Shown here: piece after piece, positions 62,001 through 62,983 of the stretch | How positions within the stretch are numbered: position 1 is the first letter of the stretch | Layout of the letters: each line of letters starts with the position of its first letter | NCBI GenBank assembly: GCA_936450465.1 | Contig: OW388290.1 | Coordinates: forward strand, 23,487,457-23,551,456 | Length of the DNA: 64,000 nt | Source: Gibbula magus | Lineage: Eukaryota > Mollusca > Gastropoda > Trochida > Trochidae | Direction of reading: 5' to 3' | Notes under the pieces: model-generated | Seen by the model: only the letters and a program-made list of their open reading frames with translations | Databases searched by the model: none | Told to the model about the DNA's origin: nothing | Translations under genes and position numbers: made by a program

Positions 62001-62983
62001 CAGCTTGATTTAAGTTATTATTGTAATCACCAAATCAACATATTGTATGATAGTCAAATGGTTCTAATTGTTCTTTGGCTGAATATTATTGTCATTACTA
62101 ATTAATGCAGATTGCAGCATGATTTAAGTTATTATTGTAATCACCAAATCAACATATTGCATGATAGTCAAATGGTTATAATTGCTCGTCAAAGACATAA
62201 CATACTTGAAAAACAAATGAGCAATAATAAATCCTTTTTATATATATATCTGAAGTTTACTTTTAGAACAGTTAATTAAAATGCACTAAATGAAGAGATG
62301 CAGAGACCTTTAACACTGATCAGTATATTTATTTAGCCACTAATTTGAACACTTGACCCTCCAGAAACTACAGAGAGTGGGGAGCGGAGTGTTGAGACTT
62401 GCCTCCAGGAGATCCAAGAGAGAACTTCCTCTCAAGACCTCGCCGGCTTCCAACGTACATGTGCATGTAAGTCAAGATTTGATAATACATAAATGAGTGA
62501 GAGATTGAATGACGTCATGAATGAATAACTTTCATCTTGCAATCTACTGTTAAGGTTTTTATTTTGATCATTGAATAAATTAGCGAGAGGTTGAATGAGT
62601 TCATAATATAATGACAATGTCACTTTGGAGTTTGCATGTTTGACTTAGTAGATGAATAATGCAAGTGATAAACAAATGAGTGAATAGTAGAATAAAGGAC
62701 TGAATCTTTTCATTGTGCATGTGGAGGGAAGTTGACGTGGACATATACAATCAATGACTGAATAAAAGAATAAATCAAGAACTCATTGTTTATATTCTTG
62801 TAAGGTAATGTTGAACCAGTGCATGAATGCTGTCATGTGCTGTAAGTTGGTATAAGTCATTTATCCAGTAGATGAATTTTGATATCGTGATGTGTTTGTT
62901 GCCAGGACTTCTACATGTGGACGAGTACTCACATCACTCTTGTGAAGGATGTGGTGGAGTTCCAACACAGGCAGTACCTACAG
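10886..62983 (+). CDS. WDFY3: WDFY3 / ALFY (blue cheese) N-terminal two thirds, 43 exons
   Basis: WDFY3 is a very large BEACH-family scaffold. In animals it links ubiquitinated, p62-positive cargo to the autophagy machinery through its C-terminal WD40 and PI3P-binding FYVE parts. Here 43 exons, all GT-AG, join in consistent phase to 2304 codons without a stop. Blocks nearly identical to the vertebrate protein include LGLMHLRKLF, LMVTEIRRRASNQST, PSTLVKCLYLFFDLP, VSPAEELARKDDL, VSQTLLDDFR, NANYFILEPQHTLSQFAEKI, GGARCAHN, PLTRVKCLVSMTTP, HNSAGHL, DVEGLYAAVKALVCVV, GHLLAADVLLGE and CLNRTIL. These identify WDFY3 over other BEACH proteins, although a single invertebrate ancestor of WDFY3 and WDFY4 is possible. 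The N-terminal part is armadillo-like helical sequence. A concanavalin-like segment lies near residues 1067-1278. The PH-BEACH, BEACH, WD40 and FYVE domains must lie to the right of the window. The 5' end precedes 10874. Confidence 0.95.
11640..11763 (+). CDS. WDFY3: WDFY3 exon 2 (residues 64-105)
   Basis: Acceptor CTGCAG, donor GTGGGT. Encodes VFENAPAGEMTEKWGDILQF and the highly conserved LMVTEIRRRASNQST. Ends in phase 1. Confidence 0.93.
12315..12589 (+). CDS. WDFY3: WDFY3 exon 3 (residues 105-196)
   Basis: Acceptor AATCCAG, donor GTAAGT. Encodes AIVRFLEIESGE, LTSINLLSIGDQALIDCM, LPSTLVKCLYLFFDLP and ERRILLQKVFVQ, all matching vertebrate WDFY3. Ends in phase 0. Confidence 0.94.
12610..12895 (+). 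repeat. tRNA-derived SINE, 5' truncated
   Basis: The body at 12640-12762 is the reverse complement of the body at 28309-28400. The 5' part retains only the tail of the tRNA-like head (GATCAAGAGGTCC). The 3' end reads AAGCGGCATTAAACCACAAC followed by CTCACTCACTC, a tail style typical of gastropod and other mollusc retroposons. Confidence 0.65.
13614..13735 (+). repeat. Fragment of GTATAAG-headed DNA element
   Basis: Begins AGTACCGTATATTACTGTGT and then carries complementary GTATAAGACGAC and GTCGTCTTATAC blocks. The head matches the inverted right end of the larger element at 53889-55055, so this is probably a short or deleted relative. Confidence 0.5.
13851..14886 (+). mobile_element. Hairpin-capped satellite element, copy 1
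   Basis: The 5' end (13851-13881) folds into a hairpin of about 14 bp beginning AGCTCATCAGGCCTGAAAGG. A TCCATCCG microsatellite and five to six tandem units of about 144 bp follow, containing GACTCCTTGGCCAATGGGGA and GGGGTCACAGGGGTCAC. The element ends CCTGATGAGCT and a second hairpin AGAGCC-CAT-GGCTCT (14867-14881) with a T-run. The outer AGCTCATCAG and CTGATGAGCT are inverted repeats. Non-coding; mechanism unknown. Other copies are at 30898 and 57954. Confidence 0.75.
15001..15084 (+). repeat. 42-bp tandem duplication
   Basis: Two adjacent copies start TGACGTGGACCAATGAAATT at 15001 and 15043, with a few differences near the 3' side. The remainder of intron 3 (14890-16286) holds nothing recognised. 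Confidence 0.8.
16287..16479 (+). CDS. WDFY3: WDFY3 exon 4 (residues 197-261)
   Basis: Acceptor CTGTGCAG, donor GTACGT. Encodes VLVRLCNHVSPAEELARKDD, LLFSAITSWCP, WRKSAAEVLVTLSRHGLS and VVKYIH. The minisatellite starts only 13 bp downstream of this donor. Ends in phase 1. Confidence 0.94.
16493..19368 (+). repeat. 69-bp minisatellite filling intron 4, about 42 units
   Basis: The unit reads GGTGTTATGCTGATGCTTGT, AGGTATCACCTCGCTACACA, then a pyrimidine-rich part ending CTCAAAATCAATT. The period is 69 bp; some 3' units are 70 bp with an extra base and GGTTCTATG. Variant order shows a higher-order period of 15 units (1035 bp): units 4-17 recur as units 19-32. Because 69 is a multiple of three and the unit lacks stops in several frames, long artefactual open frames appear on both strands. 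Confidence 0.97.
19753..19939 (+). CDS. WDFY3: WDFY3 exon 5 (residues 261-323)
   Basis: Acceptor CATTTCAG, donor GTAAGC. Encodes KGCVRHCIENMQ, LSPLELVEMF, FLKDSSEVSQTLLDDFR and FLSEFFLR. It joins exon 4 across the minisatellite in the correct phase, so the repeat is intronic. Ends in phase 2. Confidence 0.94.
20192..20358 (+). CDS. WDFY3: WDFY3 exon 6 (residues 323-379)
   Basis: Acceptor TTTGTCCAG, donor GTAGGT. Encodes LEQDPAEESQQALRNLVLL, LTTCGYLELKP and FVTPQPAGKG, matching the vertebrate PQPAGKG. Copies of the donor segment recur in the next intron. Confidence 0.93.
20455..20610 (+). repeat. Two partial copies of the exon 6 donor region
   Basis: CCTGCAGGCAAAG from the exon 6 end and about 35 bp of the following intron (ACTTGTCATATGTATAATCA) recur at 20461-20505. 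A shorter copy, GCCTGCAGGTAAAG, lies near 20586. The first copy has GATGCG in place of the GTAGGT-type donor. Confidence 0.7.
20741..20805 (-). repeat. SINE head fragment
   Basis: Contains GACCTCTTGATTTGAAGCCG, resembling the tRNA-like head of the SINE at 28309-28493. Only the head is recognisable. Confidence 0.4.
21186..21500 (+). repeat. Dispersed MITE-like repeat, copy C (partner D at 29452)
   Basis: Homologous in the same orientation to 29452-29738. Shared landmarks are GTGTCTATGT near the left end and a right end resembling GGGCATCTTCTGAAAAATAT. The left third contains complementary blocks GTCTATGTCATAC and GTATGACATAGAC. The rest of intron 6 is AT-rich without recognised content. Confidence 0.6.
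24366..24475. mobile_element. Short MITE with GGGTCCC-type inverted ends
   Basis: The left end CTGGGTCCCGTATAACAAAG and the inverted right end CCAGGTCCCTGTTCCTCAAA are imperfect complements. The interior carries complementary ATCGATTGTA blocks. It lies just upstream of exon 7. Confidence 0.5.
24551..24606 (+). CDS. WDFY3: WDFY3 exon 7 (residues 379-397)
   Basis: A 56-bp exon: acceptor TTTCTTCCAG, donor GTAACA. Encodes VSVRNLHAFQVLQSVFLK, matching the vertebrate SVRNVQAF region. Ends in phase 0. Confidence 0.92.
24640..24770. repeat. Inverted repeat in intron 7
   Basis: GGAAGAAGGAACCACCGAAA near 24640 is nearly the reverse complement of TTTCGATGGTTTCTTCTCAC near 24740. The arms are about 25 bp. 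This may be part of a retroposon tail. Confidence 0.5.
25206..25352 (+). CDS. WDFY3: WDFY3 exon 8 (residues 398-446)
   Basis: Acceptor ACTGCCAG, donor GTATGC. Encodes ILDVMSSIYHQDNANYFILE and HTLSQFAEKIYLK. This is one of the best conserved WDFY3 blocks. Phase 0 at both ends. Confidence 0.95.
25584..25681 (+). CDS. WDFY3: WDFY3 exon 9 (residues 447-479)
   Basis: Acceptor TTGCTTCAG, donor GTAAGT. Encodes LKFFELMEFIVFNLNFVPCK and ELISLSILIKSQ. Ends in phase 2. Confidence 0.93.
26462..26622 (+). CDS. WDFY3: WDFY3 exon 10 (residues 479-533)
   Basis: Acceptor CACCCACAG, donor GTGATT (weak). Encodes CILCMKTLLKILRYHSTYR? region as MKTLLKILRYHSTYRDVFRE and then VGMLEVMVTCLYRYAALLKE. Ends in phase 1. 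Confidence 0.93.
26949..27044 (+). CDS. WDFY3: WDFY3 exon 11 (residues 533-565)
   Basis: Acceptor TGTTGCAG, donor GTACGT. Encodes EETGKIPNEQQELGHLVMES and LAVLLCGNTNNA. Ends in phase 1. Confidence 0.92.
27130..27215 (+). repeat. Retroposon-like tail repeat (relatives at 44738-44890)
   Basis: Contains CATTCCACCTGGTGAAGGAG, GAGCATATACTCCG and AAGAAGTTGTTATCCAGAAA. The same blocks occur in both orientations near 44.7-44.9 kb, and the last one again, inverted, near 44090. Confidence 0.65.
27450..27690. mobile_element. Inverted-repeat element, arms about 75 bp
   Basis: The left arm (AACTTCCCAATGCAAGGCAT onward, through GGCTGATTTA to CAGTATTTCC) is matched by an imperfect reverse complement ending GGAAGTTGAG near 27690. 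Roughly 60 of 75 positions appear to pair. The loop is about 90 bp. It looks like a MITE. Confidence 0.6.
27898..28091 (+). CDS. WDFY3: WDFY3 exon 12 (residues 565-629)
   Basis: Acceptor TTCTCCAG, donor GTGAGC. Encodes VFRECGGARCAHNMVPY, LVLSPGGDDDMGTLLGLMP and LELKTHILK, closely matching the vertebrate protein. Phase 0 at the end. Confidence 0.95.
28309..28493 (-). repeat. tRNA-derived SINE, minus orientation
   Basis: The inverted B box GGATTCGAACCC is at 28434-28445 and the inverted A-box region lies near 28471-28490. The body matches the SINE at 12640-12762 in reverse orientation. It is a retroposon, not a tRNA gene, because no cloverleaf forms. Confidence 0.65.
28620..28758 (+). CDS. WDFY3: WDFY3 exon 13 (residues 630-676)
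   Basis: Acceptor TCCTTCCAG, donor GTATGT. Encodes SLLNVLRESHRTRTVFRKVG, GFVYVMSVLVSMEG and PPKSPWDS. Ends in phase 1. Confidence 0.95.
28912..28990 (+). repeat. Fragment of hairpin-plus-TCCG repeat
   Basis: A degraded hairpin head (ATCCTCCACCGC and GCGAAGTAGGG) precedes TCCGTCCGTACATACGTCTG. It resembles the TATACCCCC family at 49.66 and 57.33 kb, strongly shortened. Confidence 0.4.
29122..29222 (+). CDS. WDFY3: WDFY3 exon 14 (residues 676-709)
   Basis: Acceptor GTATTCCAG, donor GTAAGC. Encodes DILMMLRTVFSTLTVAMRYE and PANAKFFASE. Phase 0 at the end. Confidence 0.94.
29452..29738 (+). repeat. Dispersed MITE-like repeat, copy D (partner C at 21186)
   Basis: Same family and orientation as 21186-21500. 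The right part contains an exact TGACGTCA at 29642, an ATATAT run and the end block GGGCATCGTATGAAAAATAT. Exon 15 lies about 125 bp downstream. Confidence 0.6.
29865..30010 (+). CDS. WDFY3: WDFY3 exon 15 (residues 710-758)
   Basis: Acceptor ATGTCCAG, preceded by a branch-like TACTAAT; donor GTAAGT. Encodes VRYDSLTEAIRLLGCFSNT, matching the vertebrate LGCFSD region, and EHLNDFFMHTKED. The exon itself begins GTAAGG, so the acceptor doubles as a donor-like CAG/GTAAGG. Ends in phase 2. Confidence 0.93.
30147..30890 (+). repeat. Hairpin-headed satellite-like repeat
   Basis: The head ATCCCCCGCCA...TGGCAGGGGAT folds on itself, followed by TCCGTCCGTCTG microsatellite and about four to five tandem units of roughly 150 bp. 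The units contain CATATCTCAACGAAACTTGG and AATCATCATGTGTAGATGTG. It shares the plan of the TATACCCCC repeats at 49.66 and 57.33 kb. Confidence 0.65.
30898..31110 (+). mobile_element. Hairpin-capped satellite element, truncated copy
   Basis: Begins after a T-run with AGTTCATCTGGCCTGAAAGG and the same 5' hairpin as 13851. It then has a single diverged unit (GAACTCCTTGGC) and stops without the 3' hairpin. Confidence 0.65.
31206..31293. repeat. Short hairpin
   Basis: CATCCTGCTACATCAG and CTGATATAGCAGGATG are inverted repeats around a loop of about 40 nt. It directly adjoins the next element. Confidence 0.55.
31293..32142. mobile_element. 850-bp element with TTTAAAGAGCC inverted ends
   Basis: TTTAAAGAGCCATCACGGAT at the left is matched by the reverse complement ending GGCTCTTTAAA at the right, with at least 20 paired bases. 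TTAA lies at both outer borders, compatible with a TTAA or TA target duplication. No transposase is encoded. A GC-richer patch lies near 31820-31980. Confidence 0.65.
32577..32663 (+). CDS. WDFY3: WDFY3 exon 16 (residues 758-787)
   Basis: Acceptor TGTTTCAG, donor GTACTT. Encodes PVPIILLSSLLMIRYLYDMA and LDTFDR, corresponding to the vertebrate FIYLYKVATDSFD block. Ends in phase 2. The DIRS element lies 148 bp downstream. Confidence 0.88.
32811..33016 (+). repeat. DIRS left inverted terminal repeat
   Basis: Contains GATCCTCCTTGGGGTACTTA and GGTCACCCCTTTCGAGCCCC. It is the reverse complement of 39211-39402 with about two differences. The outermost 15 bp differ from the right end, as is usual for the split DIRS ends. 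Confidence 0.9.
33090..35711 (+). CDS. DIRS Gag-like protein (two-exon model)
   Basis: The main frame is open from 33603, directly behind an acceptor-like TTTTGCTTCTAG, to the stop at 35709-35711 (702 codons). It has no ATG near its start. The first residues, PFKPCAQCKG, then ECLKC and CGIC, give three CxxC pairs like those in DIRS Gag N-termini, so the frame really begins this far upstream. Joining 33090-33116 (GAAAATGGCC, a strong start context; codons MAHNKAVCV; donor GTAACT) to 33603 gives an in-frame ATG and about 711 residues. The middle is proline-, serine- and glycine-rich. The C-terminus is basic (GKGPKKRGGKF, GFRGRGKPNQ), as expected for nucleic-acid binding. The splice model is inference. 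Confidence 0.7.
35597..37801 (+). CDS. DIRS reverse transcriptase - RNase H - methyltransferase
   Basis: This frame is open from 35597, 115 nt inside gag and in the -1 frame, with no ATG before the domains; the first GTG is at 35738. RT motifs are present: SSIDLKDAYLHVPM (motif A), RVLPFGISTAPRVF (motif B) and YLDDW (motif C, about 36383). RNase H follows with TIQTDASLTGWG, NVLELRAARL, QMDNRTAMTYIL and DNVRADALSRR, supplying the acidic residues. Then comes the DIRS Dam-like methyltransferase: VDLFASGTNFQ, DAFELDW, VLWAFPPVPLI. Expression probably needs a -1 shift or re-initiation. A candidate slip site is CCCAAAAAG at 35628-35636. The frame is intact to its stop at 37799. Confidence 0.93.
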   Translation, partial: SASGWEQGQGSQKARREIPAAFGQAGVSGARETKPGFLAPPVPLGAGVPPETDTFCLLGQIPVGGRLTRFIDAWAKATSNTWVLSTLRDGHMPQWKRGPPSFTGVRHTKVPSAPEKADILRSEIKALLSKAAIELVPVGHEESGYYSTYFLVTKKGGGFRPILNLKIMNKLIEVPSFKMETLRSVISSVQVGEWLSSIDLKDAYLHVPMHPEFRQFLRFAFDGKCYQFRVLPFGISTAPRVFTKLMLVAAQVARSQGRCCHPYLDDWLIRALSQLQNHESTQAILHTLVSLGWIVNLKKSELAPSRDLVFLGSRFRTEPGIVSLAPDRVPKILGAVNSFLSAPCHTARVWLQLLGVMAATVDVVWRSRLRMRPVQQALAGLWSHSESHEKQLVTPEWVLPHLLWWTNVDHLTRGYPLQPPVPTLTIQTDASLTGWGGVLGSLTVSGLWSQAESQLHINVLELRAARLVLQHLRDQVKGQVVRLQMDNRTAMTYILKQGGTVSPSLLEETWQFFLWCDEVDTQVLPVYLPGVDNVRADALSRRILAPHEWLLDREIFEIISQLYGSFQVDLFASGTNFQIPQFCSRIPDTRALSQDAFELDWTDRVLWAFPPVPLISKVLARLATHPPRLLVLITPLWAAQTWFPQVLRSLAMPPALFCSGLLSQDGAPHPNPRVQWVAWPLSGIASKTAVFLHELQTQYWLRGGIQRTFNMRIDGPAIRAGVQIGTFSIPFLQI
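37530..38700 (+). CDS. DIRS tyrosine recombinase
   Basis: Catalyses integration of the circular cDNA. Recognisable recombinase sequence starts near 37630 (LASVRNRLQNSGI) and includes SAM-like-domain text (AASTVRGYSTAISAFH). The catalytic residues are in place: R in SGRRVGDIHAM, H and R in LKAHSVRAVATSKAY, Y in FIRHYQLD. The frame ends at TGA 38698-38700. It is -1 relative to RT and overlaps it until 37801. The same frame stays open back to before 36175, but that upstream part looks like GC-rich overprint, not protein. The start codon is not identified; 37530 is an approximate left bound. Confidence 0.9.
39085..39176 (+). repeat. DIRS internal complementary region
   Basis: The left half (GTACCCCAAGGAGGATCCCT to AAAAAGAAT) is complementary to the element's left extremity, and the right half (AACCTGTATAGGTTTCAGAT to CTTGGGGTA) to its right extremity. 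The two halves meet at TCGAACTAACC. In the DIRS model this region templates the joining of the two ends into a circle. Confidence 0.9.
39211..39435 (+). repeat. DIRS right inverted terminal repeat
   Basis: Reverse complement of the left terminal repeat up to about 39402. It is followed by a unique extremity, TTCAAAGAATCTGAAACCTA to GGTTAGTTCGA, that is mirrored in the internal complementary region. Confidence 0.9.
39703..39931 (+). CDS. WDFY3: WDFY3 exon 17 (residues 787-863)
   Basis: Acceptor AATTCTTCAG, donor GTGAGA. Encodes a polar stretch (SPLMRKHTSSVSDES) and then NPADLIIVHSGAVLSMFHLL, aligning to the vertebrate AVIIHPGAMLAML region. The exon 16-17 junction keeps frame across the DIRS insertion. 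Confidence 0.92.
40729..40943 (+). CDS. WDFY3: WDFY3 exon 18 (residues 864-935)
   Basis: Acceptor CTCAACAG, donor GTAGTT. Encodes LRTERNQQIMCDGRFPHELL, VALADESHPLHPSLQYMFER and LASQSLTPRDLR. Ends in phase 2. Confidence 0.95.
41222..41616 (+). CDS. WDFY3: WDFY3 exon 19 (residues 935-1067)
   Basis: The longest exon found. Acceptor GTCCTTACAG, donor GTGAGT. Encodes DFMRLGSPLNCRA, a variable acidic linker, VPLTRVKCLVSMTTPRD, VTPAFVEFDMNAEGFACLYL and a Gly/Val-rich tail. Ends in phase 1. Confidence 0.95.
41747..41872. mobile_element. MITE with GGGTCCTTATTTTCGAAATG ends
   Basis: The left end CCTGGGTCCTTATTTTCGAA is matched by the reverse complement of the right end (CTGGGCCCTTATGTTCGAAA). The element is about 125 bp, within intron 19. 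Confidence 0.65.
41992..42213 (+). CDS. WDFY3: WDFY3 exon 20 (residues 1067-1141)
   Basis: Acceptor CATTGCAG, donor GTAAGT. Encodes RVFPPQSGLTFSTWFCVDKF, HPVRLLTVVRNLQG and LASRDRALIVATQE. The F-TWF pattern starts a concanavalin-like sandwich segment that also occurs in other BEACH proteins. Ends in phase 1. Confidence 0.94.
42548..42729 (+). CDS. WDFY3: WDFY3 exon 21 (residues 1141-1201)
   Basis: Acceptor ATATCCAG, donor GTAGGT. Encodes VRFWCPEMTQEGQWHHLVLI, MKNSSVSLFVDGDHVQTQK. The WHHLV and LFVDG motifs are the core of the concanavalin-like segment. Phase 0 at the end. Confidence 0.94.
42814..42910 (+). repeat. Dispersed repeat in intron 21 (partner at 46335)
   Basis: TTTAGCCTGCTGGATTGTTT to GGGTATCCTTCAT is nearly identical to 46335-46440 in the same orientation, with about ten differences over 95 bp. 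Confidence 0.75.
43077..43305 (+). CDS. WDFY3: WDFY3 exon 22 (residues 1202-1278)
   Basis: Acceptor ACTCTCCAG, donor GTTAGT (unusual T at the third position). Encodes LHYISPNLGGGGTASPTAF, VFAYIGTPPQLRRNSRLTFR, LLEDIISTSTVQNVYNLGP and YIGSFQA. Ends in phase 1. Confidence 0.94.
43528..43667 (+). CDS. WDFY3: WDFY3 exon 23 (residues 1278-1324)
   Basis: Acceptor TGTTTTCAG, donor GTAAAG. Encodes GEEKVMFGVHAHAMSQMTIA and KIRKVYNKVDSKSIAKQ. Phase 0 at the end. Confidence 0.95.
43853..43964 (+). CDS. WDFY3: WDFY3 exon 24 (residues 1325-1362)
   Basis: Acceptor AATTTGTAG, donor GTAAGA. Encodes HENATPIRILHNSAGHLAGS and CLGAILMGYLG. Ends in phase 1. Confidence 0.95.
44109..44245. repeat. Foldback, arms 39 bp, in intron 24
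   Basis: The left arm begins ATAAAACATGCCAAAGGGT and reads into TTATGAGATTTAAAACCC. The right arm is its reverse complement with one mismatch, ending in CATGTTTTAT. The loop is about 42 nt and GC-rich. No flanking duplication was recognised. Confidence 0.75.
44738..44890. repeat. Inverted pair of retroposon-like tail repeats
   Basis: GAGTATATGCTCACTCCTTC (left) and GAAGGAGTGAGCATATACTC (right) form 34-bp arms with one mismatch. The right copy continues into AAGAAGTTGTTATCCAGAAA, which is found inverted near 44090 and direct near 27190. Confidence 0.7.
45147..45337 (+). CDS. WDFY3: WDFY3 exon 25 (residues 1362-1425)
   Basis: Acceptor TCTTTGCAG, donor GTGGGT. Encodes VRTFCPRPVAKMLDNVGGTS, ALLGLIAMATDVEGLYAAVK and ALVCVVRSNKSAMWDMDRI. 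Very highly conserved. Phase 0 at the end. Confidence 0.96.
45379..45852. mobile_element. TIR element in intron 25, about 470 bp
   Basis: The left end GTGGGGGGGACTTGATTTGC and the reverse complement of the right end (GATGGGGGCACTTGATTTGC) are imperfect inverted repeats. Further inward, CTGGGCTATCGCCCGGGT pairs loosely with ACCCGGGT and CCGGGCTATACCCAG. No ORF. Confidence 0.6.
46155..46307 (+). CDS. WDFY3: WDFY3 exon 26 (residues 1426-1476)
   Basis: Acceptor ATGTTGTAG, donor GTATTT. Encodes MLAMLYKKKRHLLNSHILHL, TFSLVGTVDSGRESS and NSFQDLLCDLE. Phase 0 at both ends. Confidence 0.95.
46335..46440 (+). repeat. Dispersed repeat in intron 26 (partner at 42814)
   Basis: Second copy of the 95-bp segment in intron 21. 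It begins TTTAGCCTGCTGGATTGTTT and ends GGGTATCCTTCATTTAAAG. The remaining intron 26 is AT-rich with no recognised content. Confidence 0.75.
47345..47418 (+). CDS. WDFY3: WDFY3 exon 27 (residues 1477-1501)
   Basis: Acceptor TGTTCCAG, donor GTTGGT. Encodes VWHEAPGDLQRSLYEHFYEL and LTES. Matches the vertebrate EVWLHAP and HFIELLTES positions. Ends in phase 2. Confidence 0.92.
47565..48060 (+). repeat. Internal duplications next to the exon 28 acceptor
   Basis: AGCACCCATG followed by GTTCTCCTCC occurs at about 47590 and 47981. GATGATTACTTTCACATCAATGCC-like sequence with a polypyrimidine tract and CTGCAG ends at 47938, and a second version forms the real acceptor at 48098. The block GGAGTAACCTCTGTGGGA near 47848 also occurs near 13169 in intron 3. 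Confidence 0.65.
48099..48260 (+). CDS. WDFY3: WDFY3 exon 28 (residues 1501-1555)
   Basis: Acceptor CCCACTGCAG, donor GTACGA. Encodes NHGMMREIGLVDRLLHILHD, LTHLTIQTISSVVFELLQG and TPDTHAML. Ends in phase 2. Confidence 0.94.
48430..48640 (-). repeat. tRNA-derived SINE, minus orientation
   Basis: Contains the inverted B box GGGATTCGAACC at 48566-48577, preceded by CTTGCCCAAGAACACAACAC, a body motif common to metazoan tRNA SINEs. The tRNA-like head lies at 48560-48630. Not a functional tRNA. Confidence 0.65.
48715..48900 (+). repeat. TATTTCCTCGA-type repeat remnant
   Basis: Inverted-looking ends AATTTCCTCAA and CAAGGAAATACTGTA with repeated TTCTATTC and CCCAGG blocks. It resembles the MITE at 3274-3448 but is degraded. 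Confidence 0.4.
49004..49140 (+). CDS. WDFY3: WDFY3 exon 29 (residues 1555-1601)
   Basis: Acceptor TTATCCTCAG, donor GTACGT. Encodes FGQFLVSTIPSPNLNEKL and a Ser/Asp-rich low-complexity linker (DTDNSTSPSASQQD). Matches the vertebrate RFGQFISSTLP. Ends in phase 1. Confidence 0.92.
49659..50110 (+). repeat. TATACCCCC hairpin-headed repeat
   Basis: The head TATACCCCCACTACGACGTA (49659-49690 in full) folds into a hairpin of about 14 bp, followed by GTCTGTCCGTCCGTC. Diverged tandem-like units of about 120-150 bp follow, with GAGCATATCTCAAAAACT. The family is shared with 57326. Confidence 0.65.
50330..50438 (+). CDS. WDFY3: WDFY3 exon 30 (residues 1601-1637)
   Basis: Acceptor TTTTTCAG, donor GTAAGT. 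Encodes VVQMHTIKLRNTLLEFVLKL and IMPPGSNKIDQ. Ends in phase 2. Confidence 0.9.
50797..51014 (+). CDS. WDFY3: WDFY3 exon 31 (residues 1637-1710)
   Basis: Acceptor CTCCCTCCAG, donor GTGAGG. Encodes CEELQKILGFDWLLLFMQPH, LHQTTVVLALRILITMFR and GSGWLGDTENVLKNQM. Ends in phase 1. Confidence 0.95.
51405..51589 (+). CDS. WDFY3: WDFY3 exon 32 (residues 1710-1771)
   Basis: Acceptor TTTATTTAG, donor GTAGAG. Encodes EVNSEVCHVPGFLALQWLLP, RHTDVSAIYFLLMALMLG and LPTDVQ. The donor was chosen because it alone keeps phase with exon 33. Phase 0. Confidence 0.93.
52399..52542 (+). CDS. WDFY3: WDFY3 exon 33 (residues 1772-1819)
   Basis: Acceptor TTCCATAG, donor GTAAGT. Encodes LNLDAVWTVIFGVPASKPVS and DAAFVILAMIRSMLNYN. 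Phase 0 at both ends. Confidence 0.94.
53065..53329 (+). CDS. WDFY3: WDFY3 exon 34 (residues 1820-1908)
   Basis: Acceptor CCTAGCAG is a NAGNAG pair. The exon starts at 53065 (or 53062, adding one Gln). Donor GTAAGA. Encodes SQWLQDFPVTLMQFLLFLYH, FISGLVATLFPLQ and PQEEFKPFPEAEP. Ends in phase 1. Confidence 0.93.
53400..53635 (+). repeat. MITE-like repeat, copy B (partner A at 3807-4060)
   Basis: Same orientation and order of blocks as copy A: TTACCCATATGGTTG, ATATTTTCGATAC, CGTTTGCCTAGCAACCAT and GTGTGTCATATGACTTTTAC. The CRE octamers of copy A are mutated here. It lies within intron 34. Confidence 0.7.
53710..53831 (+). CDS. WDFY3: WDFY3 exon 35 (residues 1908-1948)
   Basis: Acceptor TCACACAG, donor GTGAGT. 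Encodes VLTNHTARKFIIDFLRTIVI, DSFSQSGSSKNSLVIDMLLD. Phase 0 at the end. Confidence 0.95.
53889..55055. mobile_element. 1.17-kb TIR element with GTATAAGTCGACC ends
   Basis: The left end ACCGATATTACCAGGTATAA and the reverse complement of the right end (ATACCGTATATTACCGGGTA) are imperfect inverted repeats. GTATAAGTCGACCCC motifs occur near both ends. No transposase frame. The fragment at 13614 belongs to the same group. Confidence 0.65.
55118..55319 (+). CDS. WDFY3: WDFY3 exon 36 (residues 1949-2016)
   Basis: Acceptor GTTCCCAG, donor GTGAGC. Encodes SRAQQKEFQTEILTTLMGHL, LAADVLLGEQAALPI and VFYFASRVVDKLWQG. Ends in phase 1. Confidence 0.96.
55610..55681 (+). CDS. WDFY3: WDFY3 exon 37 (residues 2016-2040)
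   Basis: A 72-bp exon: acceptor TTCTTTCAG, donor GTAAGT. Encodes VFTNTSKEVYDFVSKLIQQA and KRK. Corresponds to the vertebrate FIIQLIAQSKRR. Ends in phase 1. Confidence 0.92.
55882..56107 (+). CDS. WDFY3: WDFY3 exon 38 (residues 2040-2115)
   Basis: Acceptor TCAATTCTAG, donor GTAGGA. Encodes GISLDNIYKCLNRTILFQLS, VLEALHRLTNSRSLIFGPGN and YDQEFLGCLCYCLLQL. Ends in phase 2. Confidence 0.96.
56568..56763 (+). CDS. WDFY3: WDFY3 exon 39 (residues 2115-2180)
   Basis: Acceptor CTGCTCCAG, donor GTGAGT. Encodes ETKARQTTWHVDPD, a polar linker, and GMQLVATAAKRVWDELYICK. Phase 0 at the end. Confidence 0.93.
57326..59105 (+). repeat. TATACCCCC hairpin-headed repeat, interrupted
   Basis: The head 57326-57357 folds as TATACCCCC-g-CTAC-gaa-GTAG-ta-GGGGGTATA. 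TCCG repeats and tandem units of about 150 bp follow (CACTCATAACTC, CATTTGCATAATTTATGCAA). The copy is split at about 57953 by another element, resumes at about 58876, and ends with GCGGGGGTATC and a hairpin AGTGAGC-TGT-GCTCACT (59083-59099). Confidence 0.7.
57954..58875 (+). mobile_element. Hairpin-capped satellite element, copy 2 (nested)
   Basis: Complete copy of the family at 13851: 5' hairpin 57954-57984, TCCG repeat, about four to five units of roughly 145 bp, CTGATGAGCT, 3' hairpin AGAGCC-CAT-GGCTCT at 58855-58869, then ATTTTT. It interrupts the tandem units of the TATACCCCC repeat, which shows that it moved. Confidence 0.78.
61452..61537 (+). CDS. WDFY3: WDFY3 exon 40 (residues 2181-2209)
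   Basis: Acceptor TTTGTTTAG, donor GTAAGT. Encodes ALEEIFRTQLNNFDSSTKNI and SSPELNAV. Corresponds to the vertebrate VLEELFKV start. Ends in phase 2. Confidence 0.9.
61722..61827 (+). CDS. WDFY3: WDFY3 exon 41 (residues 2209-2244)
   Basis: Acceptor TTCTTTCAG, donor GTATTA. Encodes LLIQESASKIWVTYAENERK, matching the vertebrate LIEEAALKCWQNHLAHEKK pattern. Phase 0 at the end. Confidence 0.9.
61959..62186 (+). repeat. 114-bp tandem duplication in intron 41
   Basis: Two adjacent copies start CTTTGGCTGAATATTATTGT at 61959 and 62073, differing at only about five positions. Recent local duplication. Confidence 0.9.
62365..62466 (+). CDS. WDFY3: WDFY3 exon 42 (residues 2245-2278)
   Basis: Acceptor ACCCTCCAG, donor GTAAGT. 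Encodes a basic linker, KLQRVGSGVLRLASRRSKRE, like the vertebrate SKLSRVSSGFGLSKL-type segment. Phase 0 at both ends. Confidence 0.88.
62906..62983 (+). CDS. WDFY3: WDFY3 exon 43 (residues 2279-2304), last in window
   Basis: Acceptor TTGCCAG, donor GTAATT. Encodes FYMWTSTHITLVKDVVEFQH and RQYLQ, matching the vertebrate WMFTHIAVVRDLVDTQYKEYQ pattern. Phase 0 at both ends. The next exon lies beyond the right edge. Confidence 0.91.
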
